Assembly (NCBI GenBank): GCA_000470535.1
Contig: CBRG010000077.1
Span: 1 to 64,000 of the forward strand
Reading direction: 5' to 3'
DNA from: Streptomyces sp. AW19M42
GTDB taxonomy: Bacteria; Actinomycetota; Actinomycetes; Streptomycetales; Streptomycetaceae
DNA: 64,000 nt
Below the pieces are notes generated by a model. That model was given only the letters and a program-made list of their open reading frames with translations, was not told the origin of the DNA and made no database searches. Below are positions 17,033 to 23,142 of the stretch, one piece after another. The translations under genes and the position numbers were made by a program. Numbering within the stretch: position 1 is the first letter of the stretch; each line of letters opens with the position of its first letter.

Positions 17033-17797
17033 TCAGACCTCGGGTCGGAGCATCGGTGGGTTGAGTACGGTGGCCGCGCCCGACCGGAACAGCTGCGCGG
17101 GACGGCCGCCCTGCCTGGTGGTCGTGCCACCGGAGGGCACCAGGAAGCCGGGGGTGCCCGTCACCTTGCGGTGGAAGTTCCTCGGGTCGAGCACGACACC
17201 CCAGACCGCTTCGTACACCCTGCGCAGTTCCCCGACCGTGAACTCCGGCGGGCAGAAGGCGGTGGCCAGCGAGGAGTACTCGATCTTGGAGCGGGCCCGC
17301 TCCACACCGTCGGCCAGGATCCCCGCGTGGTCGAAGGCCAACGGCGCCGGGTGTTCGCCGTCGCGACCGTATCCGCCCGCGGGTCCGAGCAGGTCACCGA
17401 CAGGTGCCCAGCGGGCACTGTTCGCGTCCCCGCCCGCCCGGGGTGCCGGCAGGTCGGGGGCCAGCGCGAGATGGGCGACGCTGACGACCCTCATCCGCGG
17501 ATCGCGCCCCGGGTCCCCGTAGGTGGCGAGCTGTTCGAGGTGAGCACCGTTCCCGACGGCAGGAACCGCCGGGTCGTGCGCGGAGAGCCCGGTCTCCTCG
17601 ACGAGCTCACGCGCCGCGGCGGCACCGAGGTCTTCATCGGCTTTGACGAAGCCGCCGGGCAACGCCCACCTGCCCTGGAACGGCGATTCGCCTCGGCGCA
17701 CCACCAGCGCGCAGAGCGCGTGACGGCGGACCGTGAGCACGACCAGGTCGACGGTGACGGCGAAGGGCGGGAAGGTCGACGGGTCGTAGGGCGGCAT
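17033..17797 (-). CDS. Nudix-domain regulator with C-terminal winged helix (NrtR-like)
   Basis: 254 residues. The N-terminal Nudix-like domain (VDLVVLTVRRHALCALVVRR, GRWALPGGFVKADEDLGAAA then ARELVEETGL) keeps the Nudix box GX5EX7REUXEEXGU almost intact. The C-terminal ~90 residues (IEYSSLATAFCPPEFTVGEL, RRVYEAVWGVVLDPRNFHRK, LVPSGGTTTRQGGRPAQLFR) match the winged-HTH extension of NrtR-type proteins that regulate NAD or ADP-ribose metabolism. The ATG at 17797 has no ribosome-binding site; a TATGAT hexamer ends six bases before it, implying a leaderless transcript. It may be an ADP-ribose-sensing repressor or an active pyrophosphohydrolase. Confidence 0.85.
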   Translation of the reverse strand: MPPYDPSTFPPFAVTVDLVVLTVRRHALCALVVRRGESPFQGRWALPGGFVKADEDLGAAAARELVEETGLSAHDPAVPAVGNGAHLEQLATYGDPGRDPRMRVVSVAHLALAPDLPAPRAGGDANSARWAPVGDLLGPAGGYGRDGEHPAPLAFDHAGILADGVERARSKIEYSSLATAFCPPEFTVGELRRVYEAVWGVVLDPRNFHRKVTGTPGFLVPSGGTTTRQGGRPAQLFRSGAATVLNPPMLRPEV

Positions 17798-17803
17798 GCC
17801 GTG

Positions 17804-17825
17804 ATCATAGTCGTCTGCCTGACGA
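17804..17825 (-). promoter_or_regulatory. Leaderless promoter with embedded operator of the Nudix regulator
   Basis: On the - strand the -10 hexamer TATGAT (17809-17804) lies six bases before the ATG, so the start codon would be the first transcribed codon. The inverted repeat TCGTC-N5-GACGA (17811-17825) sits directly in the -35/-10 spacer, where a bound repressor would block transcription. Binding by the encoded regulator is inferred. Confidence 0.5.
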
Positions 17826-17951
17826 TAAACACTCCCTTCGTCGCGCTCGTCATCCGTCCTGGCACTGGCCGGGCCGCTCCGGCGACGCTCCGCCCCGCGC
17901 TCCCCCGCGCCTCGGGGTCCAGGAGCCGGGCGGCCCGTTCCGCGCCCGCCG

Positions 17952-19253
17952 TCACCGACGGGTCCTGGCCCCCCGGCGGCCCTGCGTCCGGCACTGTCCG
18001 GCGCGGCGCCGGTCGGTCGCCACGCCGGGCCTGGCAGGACCCTGCCGCGTTCGCCGCCGCCCGGCCGCCTGCGCCCGTACGGAACGGGCACCCGCGACCC
18101 GTGCCGTACCGCGGCCACGCCGCACTGTCCGTGTGGCCCGTTCGCCGCGCAGGCAGCGTCGGAGCGTCTCCGGGTCGAGGCCCTGGTTGCAGGCCTCGTG
18201 CAGGAGTTGGGCGAAGGTGTACCCAGGATCCAGCCGCAGAGCGAGGCTCAGCGCGACCCGCGCGGCCGGCTCGTCCCCGGTCGACCAGGCGACCCAGCCC
18301 GCCAGGGTGAGCGGAGCCGCCGCGTGCTCCACGTACGGCGCGACACAGCGGCGTGCAAGCGCCCGCCACAGCCTCAGCGCGGACTCGGCCTCGGGCCCTT
18401 CCATCCACTCGGCGGCCCTGTCGCGGGTCTCCCGGTCCTGAAGGCCGAGAATCAACGCGGCGGCCTCCTCGTGGCTGATCAGCCGGTCGTCGTTGAGGTC
18501 GGACAGCGAGGGCATCGCAGTCCGTACCTCCCCCAGGCGTTTCATGAGCTGCCGGGCGAGCCTCAGCGTCGATCCGCCGACCTCCTTGCGGCCCTCCTCG
18601 TCGAGAAGCTTCGGCAGCAGCGCGGACCCCGCCCTGTCGAGCGCCTGCTGCTGCTCACTGTTCGCCGTAGCCGCCAGGGGCGTCAGCCTCGCCTCCATCT
18701 CGCGCAGCGATCCCCGCACTTGAACGCCCGCGTAGGTAGCTGCCGCCGCCATGACCGAGCTGCCTGGCACGGCCAGCGGAGTACCGTCGGCCGGGCAGCA
18801 CCGGGTATCGGGGCAGCAGTAGGACCAGTAGCGGTCGCCGGAGATGCAGAGTGCTTCGAGCACCGGCACATCCAGCGCGCCACAGGCGGTGCGCAGTCGT
18901 TGGGCGAAGGGCCGAAGCCGCTCCATGATCTGGTTGCCGGTCTCTCCGTCGGCCGGATCCTGACAGAGGAAGACGACGATCGCGTCGGGCCGGTCGCCAC
19001 GCCGCTCGCTCCCCTTGATGAGGCACTCCGCGAGCTGCTCCGCAACCGACGGCCACTCCTGCGCGGACTGCGGAATGCCGAGCCTGAGCCGCCCGCCGAA
19101 ACGGCCCCGGCCACCGTGCAGGGCGACCATGACCACGCTGTCGTTCGGATGGAATCCCATGAGATACGGAAGGGCGTCGGCCAGCTCGGCCGGGCCTCGC
19201 AGGGTGATCTGCTGCTCGTCGGACGGACCCGTGGATTCGTGGTGCTTGTTCAT
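17952..19253 (-). CDS. DUF4192 family protein
   Basis: 433 residues from an ATG at 19253 (MNKHHESTGPSDEQQITLRG). The N-terminal half has LADALPYLMGFHPNDSVVMV and ALHGGRGRFGGRLRLGIP, the hallmark of actinobacterial DUF4192 proteins. A Cys-rich stretch YWSYCCPDTRCCPADGTPL follows, then a helical region with WMEGPEAESALRLWRALARR and LALRLDPGYTFAQLLHEACN. The C-terminal 50 residues are Arg/Gly-rich and low complexity. Its function is unknown. It is normally divergent from a recQ-like helicase gene, and here the remnant of such a gene begins 112 bases away on the opposite strand, across a palindrome of DnaA boxes. Confidence 0.88.
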   Translation of the reverse strand: MNKHHESTGPSDEQQITLRGPAELADALPYLMGFHPNDSVVMVALHGGRGRFGGRLRLGIPQSAQEWPSVAEQLAECLIKGSERRGDRPDAIVVFLCQDPADGETGNQIMERLRPFAQRLRTACGALDVPVLEALCISGDRYWSYCCPDTRCCPADGTPLAVPGSSVMAAAATYAGVQVRGSLREMEARLTPLAATANSEQQQALDRAGSALLPKLLDEEGRKEVGGSTLRLARQLMKRLGEVRTAMPSLSDLNDDRLISHEEAAALILGLQDRETRDRAAEWMEGPEAESALRLWRALARRCVAPYVEHAAAPLTLAGWVAWSTGDEPAARVALSLALRLDPGYTFAQLLHEACNQGLDPETLRRCLRGERATRTVRRGRGTARVAGARSVRAQAAGRRRTRQGPARPGVATDRRRAGQCRTQGRRGARTRR

Positions 19254-19290
19254 GGGATGACGGTCTCGTGCCGGGCAGGAATCCGCGACC

Positions 19291-19315
19291 CCCTGTGGAT
19301 AACTTATCCACAGGG
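19291..19315. promoter_or_regulatory. Palindromic pair of consensus DnaA boxes
   Basis: The perfect 25-bp palindrome has arms CCCTGTGGATAA and TTATCCACAGGG around one C. It contains two exact TTATCCACA boxes in opposite orientation (19294-19302 and 19304-19312). Both match the E. coli DnaA consensus exactly and the Streptomyces preference TTGTCCACA at all but one position. It lies between the DUF4192 gene and the recQ stub. A second reading is a simple promoter operator. Confidence 0.75.
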
Positions 19316-19364
19316 CCAGTGCGGGCGTTCGCGGTTTGTCGTACCCATCGGGTTGCATGGGGGC

Positions 19365-19440
19365 ATGACCAACTCAGATCGCGCAGAGCTCAGGGCTTCG
19401 GCCGGCTCGGTACCGGCCCGACTCGTCGGGGATGCCTTGC
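19365..19440 (+). pseudogene. recQ-like helicase, 5' stub
   Basis: From the ATG at 19365 the frame encodes MTNSDRAELRASAGSV then ARLVGDA, which parallels the start of the intact helicase at 25302 (MDTLELRTEADTVLAELVGA). The 17 bases before the start (19347-19363) are identical to those upstream of the intact gene (25304-25320, other strand). Homology stops near 19440, where fragments of an unrelated epimerase gene begin. This is the expected position of the chromosomal recQ-like gene, divergent from DUF4192. The missing remainder appears, decayed, at 25499-26163 on the same strand. Confidence 0.65.
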
Positions 19441-19444
19441 TCAG

Positions 19445-19850
19445 GCTGCGCTTGATCGTGGTGGTCGGTGACTGCCTTCAACAGAGGTAGGTCCGGTGCC
19501 GCACCGGAGGGGACGCACGAGGTCCGCGGAGACCGTACCGTTCACGCGGACCTGCTCCGTCTGGGAGAGCAGGGCCTGCGGGACGCAGTGATCGACACGT
19601 CGGCCGCCGAGCTGCCCCCGCGCGATGTGCTGGCCGGGGCCCAGGTGCTGGAGTCCCTAGCCGGTAGATACGTCTGCATCTCGACCGTGAACGCCTACCG
19701 GCGTGGCCAGACGAGCCGCTGACCGAGTCCTCCGGGTTGCCGGACGCACCGCCCGACGCCGATGTGGATCACGGACGGCTGCCAGCGAACTGGGACGGGC
19801 CCGACTGGTACTACGGTCGGCAGAACGCGGCGCGGAGCGCGCCGCTACCG
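19445..19850 (+). pseudogene. NAD-dependent epimerase/reductase fragment with frameshifts
   Basis: Pieces in different frames join into a short-chain epimerase N-terminal segment. One frame gives VTAFNRGRSGAAPEG, GDRTVHADLLRLGEQGLRDA and VIDTSAAELPPRDVLAGAQV then YVCISTVNAYRR. A one-base loss near 19703 (CGGCGTGG where CGGCGGTGG is expected) shifts the continuation WPDEPLTESSGLPDAPPDAD and NWDGPDWYYGRQNA into another frame. The cofactor-binding Gly-rich start and the whole C-terminal half are missing. It is a dead insert fragment inside the recQ scar. Confidence 0.6.
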
Positions 19851-20497
19851 CGGCGTTCGGAACTCAACGCGTCTCGATTGGCGGCACGGAAATCAGCGTG
19901 GCAGAGTCCGGCGCGGACTGCCGCCACGCGTTCGAGTGTCCCGGCCCCTCGCCGCTCGGTCGGCACGCCGAAGGCCGACTCAAGAGCTGCCTGAAAGCCG
20001 TCAAGTTCACCTCGCAGAAGTCGAGCGCGGGCAGGTAAGTAGTCGCGTTGCTCATGGCCACGCGGTCACTCGCGAACCCGAACTCGCCACCGACGTCACC
20101 GTGAAGGTCAACGCGCGATCCGGCGCTCTGTTCAAGTCCGTTCCGGCCCCGTCGGACGCCGGACGACCGCCCCAGAACGACAGGAACGCAGAGCACCGTG
20201 CGCGTACGTCTACTGCGGACCGTGTTCGATCACCTGGCCGTACAACGCCGCCGTACGGGACAGAGAAACGGCCGCCGGGAGCGACCCCAGGTCAAAACAG
20301 ATCGCGGATACAGCCTTCGCGCTCGAATCTTTGTCGAGTCAGTCCTGCGACGCCGAACGACGCTCGGCTCTTGCGGCCCTGACCGGGGCATCTCACATGG
20401 CCTGGCCATCATCGCGGCCCCCACGCAGCTCACATCCGTCGTCGCCAGCCGACGATGAGCGCCAAGGTGCACTCGGTTGAAGCGACACCCCACCAAA
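19851..20497. other. No recognisable gene
   Basis: About 650 bases follow the epimerase fragment. Open frames on both strands are short, unlike any family I recognise, and probably degenerate. This fits a decayed insertion scar. The only clear structure is the ArsR operator pair that begins at 20498. Confidence 0.5.
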
Positions 20498-20550
20498 GTG
20501 CAACCCTTAAGTTGCACCTTAGAGGCTCGATGTGCAACTCTGGGGTTGCA
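20498..20550. promoter_or_regulatory. Tandem palindromic operators of the ArsR/AHSA1 operon
   Basis: Two inverted repeats with the same half-site and spacing occur in tandem: GTGCAAC-N6-GTTGCAC (20498-20517) and TGCAAC-N6-GTTGCA (20533-20550), with centres 34 bases apart. They lie 29-80 bases before the AHSA1 start codon. The TGCAAC-N6-GTTGCA form is a typical winged-helix repressor site, and the ArsR gene two positions downstream is the obvious ligand. Confidence 0.75.
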
Positions 20551-20578
20551 TCCGATCGTGACGATGAAGGAGTCCCTT

Positions 20579-21025
20579 ATGAACGAGGACCGGATCGAAC
20601 GCGAGACCCTGATCGCGGCACCCCTGGAGCGGGTCTGGTCGCTGGTGGCTCAACCCGGTTTCTGGGTGGCCGACAAAGCTAGCCTGCCCGGCACCATGGC
20701 CAGGGAGGGTGAGTCGATGGTGGCGAAGAACGCCGAGCACGGCGACTTCCCAGTGCGCGTGGAGAAGGTCGAGCCGCCGACGTACCTGGCATACCGCTGG
20801 ACCAGCGCGTTCCCCGGAGAAGAGCTGCGCGAGAACAACAGCACCCTCGTGGAGTTCACGTTGACCCAGGAAGGCGACCAAACGCGGCTCCGCGTCGTCG
20901 AGAGCGGGTTCGAGGCGCTGGCCGGGTCCGAGGAACTGCGCAGTCAGAACCTGAAGGACCACAGCGAAGGCTGGCCCCTGGAGCTCGACGCGCTCAAGAC
21001 ACGCGCCGAACAGCCCTCCACGTGA
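20579..21025 (+). CDS. SRPBCC/AHSA1-domain protein
   Basis: 148 residues from the ATG at 20579, with AAGGAG six bases before. The sequence RETLIAAPLERVWSLVAQPG, FWVADKASLPGTMAREGE and YLAYRWTSAFPGEELRENNS then TLVEFTLTQEGDQTRLRVVE is a Bet v1-like AHSA1 fold that usually forms a small hydrophobic ligand cavity. Genes of this kind are often coupled to an ArsR repressor, as here: the stop overlaps the next start (GTGA). The substrate or client is unknown. It is the first gene of a three-gene operon preceded by two operators. Confidence 0.88.
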   Translation: MNEDRIERETLIAAPLERVWSLVAQPGFWVADKASLPGTMAREGESMVAKNAEHGDFPVRVEKVEPPTYLAYRWTSAFPGEELRENNSTLVEFTLTQEGDQTRLRVVESGFEALAGSEELRSQNLKDHSEGWPLELDALKTRAEQPST

Positions 21026-21390
21026 CGGAGGAACATCCCGGCGCCGCCGAGGTCGTCGACAGCGTCCTCGGTGCGCTGGCCGACCCGACACGACGTCAGC
21101 TGCTTGATCTGCTCGCCGCGCAGGGTGAGGCCACTGCCACAACGCTCGCCGAACGACTTCCCGTCTCGCGGCAGGCAGTGGTCAAGCACCTCGCCGTCCT
21201 GGACGCCGCCGGGCTGGTTTCCGGCGGCCGGGTCGGACGCGAGGTGCGGTACGCGGTGCGGCCCGCGGCGCTGGACGCGACGGCACGGTGGATGGCCTCG
21301 CTCGCGGCCGACTGGGACCGGCGGCTGGCGAACATCAAACGCGTCGCTGAGGCAGCGGAGCGGGATTCGAGTTCGACACGCCCCAACTGA
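21022..21390 (+). CDS. ArsR-family transcriptional repressor
   Basis: 122 residues. A winged HTH covers ~10-95: VVDSVLGALADPTRRQLLDL, TTLAERLPVSRQAVVKHLAV and LVSGGRVGREVRYAVRPAAL. No ELCVCDL-type metal site or obvious Cys cluster is present, so it is not a classical metal sensor; this AHSA1-linked subgroup may sense an organic ligand. The GTG start overlaps the preceding stop. It should bind the tandem TGCAAC-N6-GTTGCA sites upstream of the operon and repress it. Confidence 0.9.
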   Translation: MTEEHPGAAEVVDSVLGALADPTRRQLLDLLAAQGEATATTLAERLPVSRQAVVKHLAVLDAAGLVSGGRVGREVRYAVRPAALDATARWMASLAADWDRRLANIKRVAEAAERDSSSTRPN

Positions 21391-21403
21391 AGGGAAGCAC
21401 GCT

Positions 21404-21886
21404 ATGGACACGTCAGTACTTCGCAGCGCCTACGACAGGCTCCTCGACGCGGCGGCCATCCCCGACCTCGCCGAGGCGGACGACGGAGGTTGGAGCGCCG
21501 ACCAGATATTGGCTCATCTCCTCAGCGTCGACGCCTCGATCGCAGCGGTTGCTCTGGGCGTTGTCGCCGGCTCGCGGCCCACATTCGACAATCGGCTCTG
21601 CCTCGACAGCTGGAATCTTGACCGGATCATCGCTGAGCACTCGGGCCGGGCGGACTTGATTGATCATGTCCGGAGTCAGGCCGACGTCCTGTGTGACATC
21701 GCCGACCAGCTCAACGAGGAAGCCGCCTCGGTTCTGGTGCCGTCGCTCCTCCTGTCCAACGATGCACTCGTGCTGGACCAGCCGATTCCGCTGGCGAGCC
21801 TGATCAATGGCCTCGGCGAAGACCACGTGCCCGTGCATACGCAACAGCTCCTCGGTCTTCGCGTCGCCGTCCCTGGACACGCCTGA
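21404..21886 (+). CDS. DinB-like (mycothiol-dependent maleylpyruvate isomerase-type) protein
   Basis: 160 residues from the ATG at 21404, with AAGGGAAG before it and only 13 bases after the ArsR stop. The pattern LRSAYDRLLDAAAIPDLAEA, WSADQILAHLLSVDASIAAV and DNRLCLDSWNLDRIIAEHSG suggests the four-helix DinB/MDMPI bundle. The first metal His is probably in ILAHLL and a late His in HVPVHTQQLLGLR. In this family the bundle binds a metal and often a low-molecular-weight thiol. It completes the ArsR operon. Its assignment is moderate because the sequence is short and divergent. Confidence 0.65.
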   Translation: MDTSVLRSAYDRLLDAAAIPDLAEADDGGWSADQILAHLLSVDASIAAVALGVVAGSRPTFDNRLCLDSWNLDRIIAEHSGRADLIDHVRSQADVLCDIADQLNEEAASVLVPSLLLSNDALVLDQPIPLASLINGLGEDHVPVHTQQLLGLRVAVPGHA

Positions 21887-22031
21887 AAGGCGGCGGCGAA
21901 CGACTTGGCCTCTTCCCAGACCTTGAGGACGTCGGTGGCCATGGCCCGTCGAGCCTTGAGGCCTACGTCCGGTCTGGATGACGCGCCCAGGGTCCGGGAA
22001 CCGCATGGCCAATGTGCAGTCCTTTGTCAGC

Positions 22032-22087
22032 TTCGGGGAACAACGGAGCAGCCATCTGGACCGATGGCTGCTCCGTTGTTCCCCGAA
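22032..22087. terminator. Perfect 25-bp hairpin
   Basis: Arms 22032-22056 and 22063-22087 are exactly complementary (beginning TTCGGGGAACAACGGAGCAG) and enclose the loop TGGACC. It lies 145 bases beyond the DinB-like stop codon and may terminate the ArsR operon. The arm length is exceptional, so a folded mobile-element relic is another reading. Confidence 0.6.
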
Positions 22088-22445
22088 ACCATGTTCAGGG
22101 GCTACGGCCCGACCCACGCACCGGCCCCGCGCAGCACCCGTCGAACCGGTGAGAAAAGGAACCTCCGCTCGGCTCAGGCGGATCGGCCGACAAGCCCAGC
22201 AGGGCCAGCCGCTCAGCACTGGCACTAGCACCGGCACCGGCCGGCCTCGACCCCGACGATGCGAGGACCCGGCGGCACGCCACCGACAAGGCCTGGCGGC
22301 CCCTCGACTCCCTGGTTTCTGTCCTCCGGTCACAGCCAACGCGGCCGAGGACGACCCGACCAGCGGCGACCACGAGCTCACGGAATGGCTGCGCCACTAC
22401 CCGGCCCTACCTCCTGACTGGGCCTGCCCCCACTTGTGGCTTTGA

Positions 22446-22610
22446 GCGGTAGGTGGCCGACAGCCCGCCAAACGCCTCGCCCGCCTGTACGCCGCGTTCG
22501 CCCACGACAAGGCTGATGGCGCCACCGACGCCACCACGTTCGCCGGCGCCGTCGACCGGCACCGCCTCATCGACCACATCCAGCAGTCATTCCAGGGATT
22601 TCCCGGCTGA
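22446..22610 (+). pseudogene. Gene 3' fragment, possibly Gfo/Idh/MocA oxidoreductase
   Basis: A short frame ends RLARLYAAFAHDKADGATDA then TTFAGAVDRHRLIDHIQQSF and a TGA at 22608. The pattern 'AFxxDxxxGxxxxxxFxxAVxxHRLIDxI' resembles the C-terminal helix of Gfo/Idh/MocA oxidoreductases. No upstream portion in the same frame is recognisable. This is a remnant in the recQ scar; the family call is tentative. The surrounding 22.1-22.7 kb contains no complete gene. Confidence 0.35.
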
Positions 22611-22742
22611 CCAGGTCTGCCGAAGCCGCGCCGACGATGCTGCGCCCAGTGCCCCCGAACGCGGCGACGCGTCGGCGCGGGCAGCGCGGCAGCGCCGCCC
22701 GGGGGCCGCTCAGTTGCACCCGCGTCCTCGGGTGAAAGGCGC

Positions 22743-22998
22743 TCACTCACGGAGCGTGAAGCGGCCCGCCGTTGCGAGCAGGGGCTCCACATAGCCCAGT
22801 TCACCGCGGTGGTGGAATTCGGAGACTGGAGCGGAACTCCACGACGTCGCAGTCCTGCATGACGCTCCACTGGCCGTCGCCGTGCACCCCGTCTACTGCG
22901 CGGCCTCCCCAAACGAACCGGCTTCGGCACCACCGGCGAAGGAGACAGCTTCCACCTCGACAAAGCTCCTTCGGAGTAAACCCGGAAGGATGCCCCAT
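22743..22998 (-). pseudogene. Frameshifted fragment of an unrecognised gene
   Basis: On the - strand one frame gives VHGDGQWSVMQDCDVVEFRS. A neighbouring frame resumes with EFHHRGELGYVEPLLATAGR and FTLRE before a stop at 22743. Together they look like the C-terminal part of a protein interrupted by a frameshift around 22820. I do not recognise the family. Confidence 0.3.
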
Positions 22999-23142
22999 GC
23001 GGCGCCGCCCAAGCTCAGCCGGCCCGGCAGACGCGGGAAAGGCTCAACGCCCCGATTTCATGAGACCGGTTCCTCGCAAGTGTGGAGGCCAAAGCCGCAG
23101 CCCTGCCCACCGCAGCAGCAATCTTCGAAAAAACCATAACGG

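Noticed and set aside
19864-20196. Minus-strand reading frame with a faint DUF397-like end
   Set aside because: It lacks the Trp-Ser-Ser-Tyr start and the VRDSK motif of DUF397 and is surrounded by decayed DNA.
22397-22963. Minus-strand 188-codon ORF in the scar
   Set aside because: Only its middle part in another frame looks protein-like; the composition of the rest is low-complexity shadow.
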